From Bacteroidia bacterium (GTDB lineage: Bacteria > Bacteroidota > Bacteroidia > UKL13-3), in contig JAGVLJ010000051.1 in assembly GCA_020049855.1 (NCBI GenBank), forward strand, positions 1-32,845: a DNA stretch of 32,845 bases, written 5' to 3'. Shown here piece after piece: positions 21,592 through 31,396 of the stretch; positions within the stretch are counted from its first letter, which is position 1; each line of letters opens with the position of its first letter. The position numbers and the translations under genes are program-made. The notes beneath the pieces were generated by a model, which saw only the letters and a list, made by a program, of their open reading frames with translations, ran no database searches and was not told the origin of the DNA.

Positions 21592-24318
21592 ATGAATGGA
21601 TACTCTTATTTAAGCAATACGGACCCGATTGCACTTGAAAAACTTTATCAAAAATACAAAACCGAACCTCATTCTTTAGACATCAGTTGGCAAAGATTTT
21701 TTGAAGGTTTTGATTTGGCCTATGGAAATATGGCCATAACACAAACAGGCATTTCTGATGATATGTTCAAGGAAATCAACGTACTCAGATTAATAAACGA
21801 AGGATACCGAACAAGAGGACATTTGTTTACCAAGACCAACCCCGTTCGAGAGAGACGCAATTTTTCGCCCACACTTGGCATTGAAAACTTTGGGCTGACA
21901 TCAGCCGATTTGGACAAAACATTCAACGCCGGTGTAGAAATAGGCATTGCTCCGGCGAAACTAAAGGACATCATCGCTCATTTAGAAACCACTTACTGCC
22001 AAAGTATCGGGGTTGAATTCATGTACATTAGCAATCCGGATAAAAAAGAATGGCTTCGCAAACGCATGGAGGAGACCAAAAATACACCACAATTGTCCAT
22101 CCCTCAAAAAAGGCTAGTTCTTGATAAACTCAATCAGGCCACTATTTTCGAAAATTTTCTACATACCAAATATGTAGGGCAAAAACGCTTTTCGCTTGAA
22201 GGGCTGGAAACACTCATACCGGCTTTGGAGGCTGTAATAGAGTTTGGATCGGAACTGGGTGTCGAGGAGTTTGTGATAGGCATGGCACATCGGGGAAGAC
22301 TCAATGTTTTGGCTAATATCTTAAACAAAAGTTACGAAGAGATTTTTGCAGAGTTTGAAGGCAAAGCTTTTCAGAATGCCATTTTTGAAGGAGACGTGAA
22401 ATATCACATGGGTTATTCGTCAAATATCAAAACAAGTAAACACAAATTGGTGCGGCTTACACTTTGTCCAAATCCTTCACATCTCGAATCCGTAAACCCT
22501 GTTGTTCAGGGTGTGGCCCATGCCAAATTTGTGAACAAATACCACAACAATCGCGATAAAATAGCCCCGATTATGATTCATGGGGATGCCTCTGTTGCCG
22601 GACAGGGAATTGTTTATGAAGTTTTGCAGATGTCTGGCCTGGAAGCTTATGAAGTTGGCGGTTCCGTTCATATTGTCACCAACAATCAAATTGGTTTTAC
22701 CACTAATTTCCATGACGCAAGGACGAGTATATATTGCACCGATGTAGCCAAAACAACCAAATGTCCGGTCTTCCATGTGAATGGCGATGATGTCGAGGCT
22801 TTGGTTTATGTGATAAAACTGGCTATGGAATACAGGCAGACTTTCAAGTCGGATGTATTTATAGACATATTGGGTTACCGACGCTATGGACATAATGAAG
22901 GCGATGAGCCGCGATTTACACAACCTTTGCTTTATAAAACCATCGCCAAACACCCAAACCCAAGAGAAATTTATGCAAAAAAACTCCTGGATCATGGCAG
23001 TGTAGAGGCCGCACTTGCCAGAAAAATGGAGGAGCAGTTCAAAACACTTTTGCAGGGAAAGCTGAATGATGTAAGAAGCGAAAAGGTTTTTGAATCAAAG
23101 GACCTTCCCATGCGAAACTGGGCCGGCTTTAGAAAAGCCACCTCTTCTGATTTTAGAGAATCTCCGGTAACGGCAGTTCCTGCCAATACTTTCGAATCTT
23201 TGGCCGAACGGATTTCAACTTTGCCTCAGGATTATTTGCCCATTAAAAAGGTCCAGAAGATTTTTAAAGACAGGCAGCAAATGATAAAGTCAAAATCTTA
23301 CGATTGGGCCATGGCTGAACTGATGGCCTATGCCACCCTGGTGAATGAAGGTTTTCATGTGCGTATGAGCGGTCAGGATTGTGAAAGAGGTACTTTTTCT
23401 CACCGCCATGCGGTGGTGAAGAAAGAAGCTACAGAATTGGAGTACATTCCATTGCAACATGTGAGTGATCATCAGGGGCGTTTTGAAATATACAATTCTC
23501 TCTTGTCTGAATTTGCTGTGCTCGGTTTCGAATACGGTTATGCCATGACCTCGCCAAAGACATTGACTATATGGGAAGCACAATTCGGAGACTTTGCCAA
23601 CGGGGCCCAGATAATTATTGATCAGTATATCGCAGCCGGTGAAGCTAAATGGAAGCGGTTTAACGGACTGACACTTTTTCTTCCCCATGGATACGAGGGT
23701 CAGGGGCCGGAACACTCTTCGGCCAGACCCGAGCGATTTTTGCAACTTTGTGCCAACAACAATATGCAGGTAGTCAATTGCAGTACTCCTGCCAATTTAT
23801 TTCATGTTTTAAGACGACAAATGCACCGCAATTTTCGTGTTCCTCTGATCGTGATGACACCCAAAAGTTTGCTTCGACATCCTCGGTGTGTGAGCAGTTT
23901 GACAGATTTCACCAAAGGAGGATTCAACGAAATGATTGACGATACTTCGGCAGATGCTTCCGGGATTGAACGGGTATTGCTCTGCACCGGTAAAATCTAT
24001 TACGAAGTATTAAACAGGCAGGAAACACTGAAAACCGAAAAGGTGGCAGTTGTCAGATTGGAACAACTGTATCCGCTCCCTTTCAAGCAAATAGAAATGC
24101 TGGCAAAAAAATACAAGAACGCCAACTGGGTATTTATCCAGGAGGAGCCCAAGAATATGGGAACCTGGCTGCACCTCCTGCGTTATGATCTTCCAATTAA
24201 ACCAACACTCATCAGCCGAAACTCCAGTGCTTCGCCGGCCACAGGATTTGCTCATGTTCATAAAGCCGAGCAGGAAGAGATTTTGAGGAAGGCTTTTGAT
24301 TTGACAATTGCGAATTAA
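21592..24318 (+). CDS. sucA: 2-oxoglutarate dehydrogenase E1 component
   Basis: A 908-residue thiamine-diphosphate enzyme of the TCA cycle that decarboxylates 2-oxoglutarate and transfers the succinyl group to the E2 lipoyl domain. The N-terminus (YLSNTDPIALEKLYQKY, then SWQRFFEGF) is the E2-binding region typical of OGDH E1. AHRGRLNVL (residues 232-240), GDASVAGQGI (331-340) and NNQIGFTT (364-371) belong to the cofactor-binding half. The C-terminal half carries the transketolase pyrimidine-type and C-terminal domains (GYEGQGPEHSSARPERFLQL). I take the ATG at 21592, since the frame upstream begins only with TTG and contains the promoter element. No sucB follows, which is unusual because the two are commonly adjacent. 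Confidence 0.97.
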   Translation: MNGYSYLSNTDPIALEKLYQKYKTEPHSLDISWQRFFEGFDLAYGNMAITQTGISDDMFKEINVLRLINEGYRTRGHLFTKTNPVRERRNFSPTLGIENFGLTSADLDKTFNAGVEIGIAPAKLKDIIAHLETTYCQSIGVEFMYISNPDKKEWLRKRMEETKNTPQLSIPQKRLVLDKLNQATIFENFLHTKYVGQKRFSLEGLETLIPALEAVIEFGSELGVEEFVIGMAHRGRLNVLANILNKSYEEIFAEFEGKAFQNAIFEGDVKYHMGYSSNIKTSKHKLVRLTLCPNPSHLESVNPVVQGVAHAKFVNKYHNNRDKIAPIMIHGDASVAGQGIVYEVLQMSGLEAYEVGGSVHIVTNNQIGFTTNFHDARTSIYCTDVAKTTKCPVFHVNGDDVEALVYVIKLAMEYRQTFKSDVFIDILGYRRYGHNEGDEPRFTQPLLYKTIAKHPNPREIYAKKLLDHGSVEAALARKMEEQFKTLLQGKLNDVRSEKVFESKDLPMRNWAGFRKATSSDFRESPVTAVPANTFESLAERISTLPQDYLPIKKVQKIFKDRQQMIKSKSYDWAMAELMAYATLVNEGFHVRMSGQDCERGTFSHRHAVVKKEATELEYIPLQHVSDHQGRFEIYNSLLSEFAVLGFEYGYAMTSPKTLTIWEAQFGDFANGAQIIIDQYIAAGEAKWKRFNGLTLFLPHGYEGQGPEHSSARPERFLQLCANNNMQVVNCSTPANLFHVLRRQMHRNFRVPLIVMTPKSLLRHPRCVSSLTDFTKGGFNEMIDDTSADASGIERVLLCTGKIYYEVLNRQETLKTEKVAVVRLEQLYPLPFKQIEMLAKKYKNANWVFIQEEPKNMGTWLHLLRYDLPIKPTLISRNSSASPATGFAHVHKAEQEEILRKAFDLTIAN

Positions 24319-24319
24319 T

Positions 24320-24682
24320 ATGAGTTCATTTACAAGAATCTGGTGTCTTTGCTGGGGTTTTGCCTTCATCGGTATTGCTGCCGTGTTTCACAATCCCGTC
24401 GAATCTAATGTTTGGTCTTCCTGGTTTTTAATGGCCTCAGTACTCTGTTTCGGGGTAATTTGGGGTCGGGTGCCGTTGTTTGCCTATGTGGGCATGACAA
24501 TGATCTGTATCGGGTGGGGTATTTTTCATTGGCCACCTGTTTTTTCAGGATTTGACAATCCTCAAAATGCAGGACCTATGGAACGCATGGCTACTGAATC
24601 GGTTGCACTCATTCTCACAGCAATTGTTATCGGCGTTTGCGGTTATATGAACCGCTTAAAAGAGTTGACTAAAAGGGAATAG
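24320..24682 (+). CDS. small four-helix membrane protein, unknown
   Basis: A 120-residue protein with an ATG one base after the sucA stop, so it is co-transcribed and probably translationally coupled. Hydrophobic segments lie near residues 7-22, 34-47, 52-68 and 92-108. The loop between the third and fourth contains GFDNPQNAGPMERM, and the short C-terminal tail is basic and acidic (NRLKELTKRE). There are no cofactor motifs. I do not recognise the family. It ends only three bases before the convergent LTA-synthase-like gene. Confidence 0.65.
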   Translation: MSSFTRIWCLCWGFAFIGIAAVFHNPVESNVWSSWFLMASVLCFGVIWGRVPLFAYVGMTMICIGWGIFHWPPVFSGFDNPQNAGPMERMATESVALILTAIVIGVCGYMNRLKELTKRE

Positions 24683-24685
24683 GCC

Positions 24686-26497
24686 TTACTCCATAGCCTC
24701 TGTCAATTTGTAGAGATAGGCAAACATTTTTCTTTGAGAATCCCTGCTACCTTCCTTACCTTTAATGAATTGCTCCATTTTGATATCGTATATAACGGTA
24801 TCTGATCGGCCGATGAACCCGGTACCTTCGTTGTAATAAATTAGTGCATAGGGATCTGCCTGAGCATTCATGAGGTTCCGCGAAAACGGGTAATCACTTT
24901 TAGATTCAATATTCGCAAGTCCAAGAAGAGTGTAAGGAATATCAGTATGAGAACAGGGAGAAGAATCAACGAAAGCCGTATCCATATAACCTCCGCCAAT
25001 CAGCAGGGGGATGTGGAATTTTTCAGGGTCATTTACAGCACAAAAATTAGGCCTTCTGATGCCGTGATCTGCTGTAATCATCAGGATCACATTTTCCCAT
25101 AATTTTTGATTCTTTAAACCCAGTATGAACACCCCCAAACAACTATCCGTGTAGCGAATGGCATTGAAAAAATCGCCGTTAACCCCCGAATAACCGGATG
25201 TCACCGGAACCTTGAAAGGGTCATGCGAACTAATCGTGTAAACCGTATAAAAAAACGGTTGAGCCACTGTTTTCAAATCTTCAAGCATTTCACCAAAAAC
25301 ATAACTGTCGTGGTATCCCCACTTAGATTCGGGATACGCTTTTTTGTAGTCTTTTTTCTCCTTGATAACATCAATACCTCCGTTGTAAAGCAATGACCGC
25401 ACGTTTGCAAAAGAAAGATCACTCCCGCAAGTGAAACCTGTTCTGTATCCCGCTTTCTTAAAATCACTGAGGATATTTGGCAGGGCTGCTGCTTTTTCAG
25501 GGTATTCCAGAATGGAGCCTTTGGGCAAAGAAGGAAATCCGGTAAAAAGTGAGGCCAACCCCTTTTCTGACCGATCGCCGCTTGAAAAACACCTGATAAA
25601 TGAAACACTTTGTTTCATCAACGCATCCAGATTTGGAGTAAGTCCTTTTACACCGCCAAATGACTCAACTGCTCCAGCAGTGAAACTTTCCAAAACTATC
25701 ATGATGACGTTTGGGCGACCCGTTTTTGAGATCGCACGATTTGATTCGTCACCCTTGTAAGCGGCAAAAAGATCATTGGCTTCTTTTTCACCTATTAGTT
25801 TGTACTTGTCGAAATCTATTTCCTTGCCCGTCAGGGCATAACCCAAATTCCAAACGGTATTAACCGCCATGTGATTGGCAAAAGGTACGCTGCTAAAATA
25901 GGCATCACTGATGCTCAGCGGAACATTGCCTATGCCTCCGCGAACCGGTATAATTGACATCCCAAGCAATAAAAGACCCGCAGCAAATGCAGGCCATGAT
26001 TTGTCCATCCAATGTTTGAACAGGACAAAAATCCTTTTCCATATAAGGTAAAAAAAATAAAACAGAGCAGCAACTACCAGGAAGATGATCAGCACCTCTA
26101 ATCCGGAAACGGAAGCCGTGGCTCCTGAAGGATTTTTGAGATAAACCAGAACCGAGTCATTCAACTTGTACCCCCAATAGGTGTACAGCTTGGCATCTGC
26201 CACCACAATCAGGCAGAGTATTCCAAGAATGATCAAATGATAGATGTTTAAAAACTTGCTGAAATAAAGCTTCCGATCCAGGCAAAATGAAAAAAGAAAA
26301 ATGATGAAAGGAATGACTGAAAGATATGTGGCCACCGAAAGATCAAGCTTGAAACCGTGGACCGCCGATCTCAGCAAAAGTGCCATCCCGCTGTTCCCCT
26401 GATCATTCAGGTTGAACAGAAAAAAAACAAACCGGGCCACCTGGAAAAACAATATCCAGTAAACCCAATAGACAAAAAATGCCAAAAGACGTTTCAT
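24686..26497 (-). CDS. LTA-synthase-family membrane sulfatase-fold enzyme
   Basis: A 603-residue protein. About five N-terminal membrane helices (residues 1-185) are followed by an extracytoplasmic alkaline-phosphatase/sulfatase-fold domain from about residue 262. Metal and catalytic positions known from LtaS can be placed: E270 in IVLESF, the nucleophile position in SSGDRSEKGL (S310, where LtaS has Thr), H425 in TISSHDPF, and D477-H478 in TADHGIRRP. Gram-negative members are phosphoglycerol or phosphoethanolamine transferases acting on envelope glycans or lipids; lipoteichoic acid itself is not expected here. The substrate cannot be assigned. A Ser at the nucleophile position could still act as one. 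The gene is transcribed alone and converges on the sucA unit. Confidence 0.88.
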   Translation of the reverse strand: MKRLLAFFVYWVYWILFFQVARFVFFLFNLNDQGNSGMALLLRSAVHGFKLDLSVATYLSVIPFIIFLFSFCLDRKLYFSKFLNIYHLIILGILCLIVVADAKLYTYWGYKLNDSVLVYLKNPSGATASVSGLEVLIIFLVVAALFYFFYLIWKRIFVLFKHWMDKSWPAFAAGLLLLGMSIIPVRGGIGNVPLSISDAYFSSVPFANHMAVNTVWNLGYALTGKEIDFDKYKLIGEKEANDLFAAYKGDESNRAISKTGRPNVIMIVLESFTAGAVESFGGVKGLTPNLDALMKQSVSFIRCFSSGDRSEKGLASLFTGFPSLPKGSILEYPEKAAALPNILSDFKKAGYRTGFTCGSDLSFANVRSLLYNGGIDVIKEKKDYKKAYPESKWGYHDSYVFGEMLEDLKTVAQPFFYTVYTISSHDPFKVPVTSGYSGVNGDFFNAIRYTDSCLGVFILGLKNQKLWENVILMITADHGIRRPNFCAVNDPEKFHIPLLIGGGYMDTAFVDSSPCSHTDIPYTLLGLANIESKSDYPFSRNLMNAQADPYALIYYNEGTGFIGRSDTVIYDIKMEQFIKGKEGSRDSQRKMFAYLYKLTEAME

Positions 26498-26601
26498 TTT
26501 TTCAAAGCCTGTTCATACAGAAAATGCGAAGAACGCTAAAGATGCCGACTATCGGAATAACATTTCGACACCACCGAGAATTGCATTGGTGATTAAGATA
26601 A

Positions 26602-26634
26602 AAAAAAGGGCTCTTGAAACAAAAGCCCTTTTTT
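26602..26634 (-). terminator. intrinsic terminator after the metallopeptidase gene
   Basis: AAAAAAGGGCT (26602-26612) pairs perfectly with AGCCCTTTTTT (26624-26634) around an 11-base loop. The A- and T-runs on either side make it able to act in both directions. It lies 27 bases beyond the stop of the minus-strand gene ending at 26661 and separates it from the LTA-synthase-like gene. Confidence 0.8.
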
Positions 26635-26660
26635 AGATCACTTAATTTGAATGAATAATT

Positions 26661-29600
26661 TTACCTCGCCACCACAATCTTCTTTGTAAACTTGCTCAAA
26701 TCCTTCGAATCAATTAGCGTCACCATATACAATCCTTCCGACAGGCCTGAAATATCAAAGGTGTAATCGTCCTTACCCGTTTTAATAATGGTGTTCTCAT
26801 AAACCTTCTGGCCCATTGAACTTACTATTTCTATTTTATCGAATTCGGAACCATTGAGACTAAGACTTAAAAAGGTATTTGCAGGATTGGGCCGGATTAT
26901 GGGCAAGGGCAAAACCTTGTCAATCTCTTTTGGTAGCTTGTTCAGAAAAGGTTCCGGATATGATTCTGGATAGGTAACGCTGCACTCCGGCAAACTGTCT
27001 AAGAAAATGCAATCCGTTGGTCTTTCCTTGATACGCTGAACGCGGTCTATCTGACAAACCCAAAACTCAGCTAATGGTGCCAAACTACTGTCAGCATTGG
27101 CAGCCAATTCGGAATAAATGGTGTTGGCTTTCGAATAATCGTTGACCAAAAAATACAAGCCTGCTTTCTGAAATTTCAAATAGTCCAGCAATTGAACGGC
27201 TTGCCACGCAGTAGCAGTGTCGCACCTGGCTATCCAATGGTTGATCGTATTTTTTAAACTCGCGACTATACCATAAGTCGAATCCGGATTGCTCAAAAAA
27301 GCACTGTCATTCAGTAGATAGTCTCCAACAAGTTCATTCATTTTTGCAAGACCAATATCAATATAGACATAGTCAGTGGCGGTCATGCTTGTGTTCCATT
27401 CTGTTGCTGTAAGGGCCAGTTCCCAATCAGGTACAATGTTACCGGCCTGCACCGAGTCGTATTGCCTGACCAAAATATCTTCAAAAACATCTTTAACATT
27501 TTGAAAAGGAGCACCACTATAAGTAATGTTTCTAGGGTTGGCCGGAAGTGCAGTACTTGGACCACCGCGGTAACCCCACAAGCTACCATTGCAAAGGTTG
27601 CCCCTATCCGAATTATAGGTGGATAAAGATGAATAAAAAGTTGTTCCAACTGCAACTTGAGCCCAGTCCCAAGGAACCGGACCTCCAGACTTAGGATAGA
27701 TGAGATTATAATTCTGATAAGTGTTGGGCCAGTTTACTATGGTACTCGGTGCAGCATTTGGGGTATTATCCCAATAATTGTCATCTGCACTAAAGAAACC
27801 GGTGGCCGATACCACATCACGGGTTCTTCCTATCAAAGCCATTGGCGAAGAACCGGTAGCAGCAAACCTCAGATTGTTTATGCCCCCATCCATATAAATG
27901 GGAGCTTTAAGTAAGCGGAGGGTTTGGCTAAACGCATTGTCAGTGGTCACATTATTGCCATTAAATATATTTCCGCCTCCCTCCCTTCCGAAGGCATTTG
28001 AGATTTCCAATCTGCCACCTGCTACATTGAAACCTACGCCCTGATCATCACCTGTAAATTGCCCACAACGCGAAAACAAGGATGATGGAGCATTAAAATC
28101 AATGGCTTTTTCGGAAACGGAATAATTCGCCCCGGCTAAGGAAAGCGGAGCTGCCGAACTGCCTGTAAACTGAGTACCAATAGTAACATCGCGGATGGTT
28201 GGGGCCGATAACACACTTGAAATCTCAGCCCCAATGATATTTAGACCAATATCATTCGAACCATTCTCGATTAACAAATTACTCAGCCCTGTTCCTCTTC
28301 CCTCAATTCTAAGTCCTTTGCCACAACCTTGCAACTCAAGATTAGTGGCCATGAATGGCCAGCGACCAACATTATTAAAACACACTATTCCACGTTCGCT
28401 TCCAATTACTTTTAAGTCCCATATAGAATGTTGGTAGCCCCAAAAATAAACACATTTGAAATTGCTGTTTGTGGGTACTATGCGTACATGATTGAAATTG
28501 CTGCGTACACCAAGATTCAGATGTGCATCGCTCCCCATTGCTATCATACCGCTGTTCACTAAAAAACGCGGATTAGTACCAGTATTTACCAGCCAGAAAT
28601 AAACATTAGCCACCTCCATTACTTTTTGGTAATTGGTGTTTCCATTAAAAACAATGGACGAATAAGCTCCCAGTTGTATGCGGTTTTGGGCCTCTGCGGT
28701 TGTCCATATACCCGGCATATTGAACCGCACAAAGCCCAAACCATTGTTGCCGCCTACAGGTGCTAAAGATGCTCCGTTTTCTAAAATTAAGGTGCCTCGT
28801 ATTTCCAGGATGGCGTTGGGGCCGTCTAAAATGATTTGGGTACCGGGGCCAATACGCAGGGTAGCTCCAACGTCTATGACTAATGTGGAGTTGTTGTTGA
28901 TGCGAAGGACGGATGGGTTTGTAGAATTCCCAGACAAGAAAAGTTCCGAAGCATTCTTAAACACAAAGTTACCAATATTACCACTGGCACTGCCCATAAT
29001 TAAATTCCCATTAGTTGCAATCTCAACTAAAGACGAGTACACATTATAGGTTACTTGTGTAGTATTTATTTTGTCGTACCAATAATCTCGAAACAGCCCC
29101 CCATTATAAAAACCCAAGTCATCTTCACTATTTATTTTAAGTGAAGCTGAATTCTCAACACGAATATCATCAGTTAGGTCATATTTGCCATACATGGGGT
29201 ACACTTCATCGAACGGAGAAATATCAGATTGTCTCTTATAGTCACAAGCATTAAAGGATAAAATATCTCCGGTCAACAGGCCTACATCACAAGTTTCATA
29301 GTTGAAATTTTCGTGATTTATAGCACCAATCCTACCAGTTCCATCTGTGTTTAATTCGGTGCTTATAAATCGTTGATCAATGTCTCGATGCCTTTTTATG
29401 ATGTCGGTATTCATTATCAGATAGTCTTCGGGAATTACGAAGGCATTATTAATATTGCCATCACTCATATTATAGTCAATGATTTCCTTAAATGCCCTCT
29501 TATTCTCTGAGGGAATAAACTCGCTCAAACTCTGGAAGTACATCGGGTAATCATTGATATCAAACTTTCGATCCCATAGAGGTCTGAAAATGGTGGCAAA

Positions 29601-31382
29601 AGGAATTTCATAATTGTCATTATTAAAGTCATTATAAAAATCCGAGGTCTCAGTATTGCCAAATGTGGTGAAGTTATTAGGACCATCCCATAGGTCAAGT
29701 ACTGTCTGAGCAATTATCCATTCCGAAAGTAAGGGCGTTGTAAGATTATCACGACGATTTGCCGCATTTCCAAAATTAATTCTTGGGTGCAATTCCTCAC
29801 CACCTATATTCCTGTTTGATTCCTGGTCCAATGCAGCCCAGGTCATCTGATCCATAATAAAAGCGAAGCCATTTGCTAATCCTTCCGACATGGTTACATG
29901 AGGATGCCTATTGTTCCAGTTCCAAACATGTGTGCCTCCGCTTTCTTGCCATATCACGTAATCATTCTGAACAATCATATCAGTGAAAAAATGACCAAAC
30001 TCATGGTAATGGGTGTTCTCTGTATTGTGAGTGCGTACCACATTGATACCTAAGACAATCGTATTACTTGACCAGCCTCTATATTGGGCAATATCTGGGT
30101 CTAACTTCAAAATTCGGTCCGTCTTTGTAATTATTTTGCAGTTAAAATCATCGATTCTATCACCTTTACTACCCATTTGTGCTTTTGATAAATCAAATGC
30201 AGACCTAAACCAGGTATAAGTTCGTGTAAGGTTGTGTTCTCCGGGAAAAATCCAATTCTCGCCATTCGTAGGCGTACCAAAAGTTACTGTTACCCTATTT
30301 CCTCCATTTCTGTGAAGCCTGCTTCCGGAAGTTTCCCATTGATGATAATTTTGCCCTATCCCTTTATACTCTACTTTAAAGTTTTTCCAATGGTTATAAT
30401 CGTGCAGCTTCACCCTGATAAAAATGTCTGCATATGACTTATTCAAATTCCTGCAAAATTCAAAATTGATTGTTCTGCTTCCATTCTGAGTAATATACCC
30501 TTCTTCGTCGGTGCGGCAAGTGGTGATTACCTGAAATGGTGATCTGTTAATACAAATTTCGACAGTGGCATTTCGGAGACCGATAGGCACTTGTCTTGCG
30601 TTATTTCCTTCAACATCATTAATACTCACAATCCTCGTGTTCACTATCCTGCCCCAAAAACCATGAGCCCAAAACCCGCAGCCGTCAGCCTTCTTCATCA
30701 ATTGCTGATTGATTAACAAATCCACAGAATCATAGCCAAAGGTATCGGGTTCTAAAAAAGGAATACTAAATGCCAGACCTTCGGTTCTCCAACTGTAAAC
30801 CATAGAACTGTCATCATCGGCCAGTGAATCGGGCATATCGGTAACAGGCAGTGTACTCTTGTCTAAGTAAATTCGGTCTGGAGCCGCGGAATCACTACCC
30901 ACCAGCCAATTTCGTTTGCACGAAATAAAATCGTGAAAATCAAACACCTCAACTGTATTCCACGGAGTAAAATAAATGTGAGCCGATGCCAGACGTCTGG
31001 CACTTAGGTAGGGGATATTGGTGTCAAGCGATATAAACTCGATTTCTTTTGGGTAAAACGGCAGATTCGCTGTGTCATACGAAAACGAGTAGTTCAGGGT
31101 AATGGAATTGCCACTGTCAATACTAATCAGATTACCCTCGCCATAAGGTGATGACGGAGGTACTATTTCGATCCATGATGTAGATATGACATCAATAGAA
31201 TCTTTGAATACTATATCCTGAAAAGCTGTGATTTCAATTTCCACACTGAATATGCCATCCAGACTGTCCACTTCATGTGTGATGACTTTGGCTTCAAATG
31301 GTTTTCGATAGCTACTTTCCGAACATTGTGCATTCACAAAATGGGTAGCTAAAAAGGCGATTGCTGCTAATAGTATTTTCAT
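26661..31382 (-). CDS. secreted gluzincin-like metallopeptidase with beta-helix region and T9SS sorting domain
   Basis: A 1573-residue secreted protein. A signal peptide (to about residue 18, VNAQ) opens it. Residues of about 20-440 contain beta-rich domains without a clear family. The zinc motif H460-E-F-G-H464 lies in HYHEFGHFF, and 36 residues later SEGLA (E500) supplies the third ligand expected of gluzincins, so a peptidase fold is likely. From about residue 740 to 1200, repeated short strands (SELFLSGNS, TLVIDVGATLRIGPGTQIIL) look like a right-handed beta helix. A helical, perhaps TPR-like segment precedes the C-terminal type A sorting domain from about residue 1493 (IIRPNPANTFLSL), which ends in KKIVVAR. 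The protein is probably released or surface-attached. It starts 14 bases after the upstream lipoprotein gene, and the two are likely one operon. Confidence 0.85.
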   Translation of the reverse strand: MKILLAAIAFLATHFVNAQCSESSYRKPFEAKVITHEVDSLDGIFSVEIEITAFQDIVFKDSIDVISTSWIEIVPPSSPYGEGNLISIDSGNSITLNYSFSYDTANLPFYPKEIEFISLDTNIPYLSARRLASAHIYFTPWNTVEVFDFHDFISCKRNWLVGSDSAAPDRIYLDKSTLPVTDMPDSLADDDSSMVYSWRTEGLAFSIPFLEPDTFGYDSVDLLINQQLMKKADGCGFWAHGFWGRIVNTRIVSINDVEGNNARQVPIGLRNATVEICINRSPFQVITTCRTDEEGYITQNGSRTINFEFCRNLNKSYADIFIRVKLHDYNHWKNFKVEYKGIGQNYHQWETSGSRLHRNGGNRVTVTFGTPTNGENWIFPGEHNLTRTYTWFRSAFDLSKAQMGSKGDRIDDFNCKIITKTDRILKLDPDIAQYRGWSSNTIVLGINVVRTHNTENTHYHEFGHFFTDMIVQNDYVIWQESGGTHVWNWNNRHPHVTMSEGLANGFAFIMDQMTWAALDQESNRNIGGEELHPRINFGNAANRRDNLTTPLLSEWIIAQTVLDLWDGPNNFTTFGNTETSDFYNDFNNDNYEIPFATIFRPLWDRKFDINDYPMYFQSLSEFIPSENKRAFKEIIDYNMSDGNINNAFVIPEDYLIMNTDIIKRHRDIDQRFISTELNTDGTGRIGAINHENFNYETCDVGLLTGDILSFNACDYKRQSDISPFDEVYPMYGKYDLTDDIRVENSASLKINSEDDLGFYNGGLFRDYWYDKINTTQVTYNVYSSLVEIATNGNLIMGSASGNIGNFVFKNASELFLSGNSTNPSVLRINNNSTLVIDVGATLRIGPGTQIILDGPNAILEIRGTLILENGASLAPVGGNNGLGFVRFNMPGIWTTAEAQNRIQLGAYSSIVFNGNTNYQKVMEVANVYFWLVNTGTNPRFLVNSGMIAMGSDAHLNLGVRSNFNHVRIVPTNSNFKCVYFWGYQHSIWDLKVIGSERGIVCFNNVGRWPFMATNLELQGCGKGLRIEGRGTGLSNLLIENGSNDIGLNIIGAEISSVLSAPTIRDVTIGTQFTGSSAAPLSLAGANYSVSEKAIDFNAPSSLFSRCGQFTGDDQGVGFNVAGGRLEISNAFGREGGGNIFNGNNVTTDNAFSQTLRLLKAPIYMDGGINNLRFAATGSSPMALIGRTRDVVSATGFFSADDNYWDNTPNAAPSTIVNWPNTYQNYNLIYPKSGGPVPWDWAQVAVGTTFYSSLSTYNSDRGNLCNGSLWGYRGGPSTALPANPRNITYSGAPFQNVKDVFEDILVRQYDSVQAGNIVPDWELALTATEWNTSMTATDYVYIDIGLAKMNELVGDYLLNDSAFLSNPDSTYGIVASLKNTINHWIARCDTATAWQAVQLLDYLKFQKAGLYFLVNDYSKANTIYSELAANADSSLAPLAEFWVCQIDRVQRIKERPTDCIFLDSLPECSVTYPESYPEPFLNKLPKEIDKVLPLPIIRPNPANTFLSLSLNGSEFDKIEIVSSMGQKVYENTIIKTGKDDYTFDISGLSEGLYMVTLIDSKDLSKFTKKIVVAR

Positions 31383-31396
31383 GATATTATGTATAT

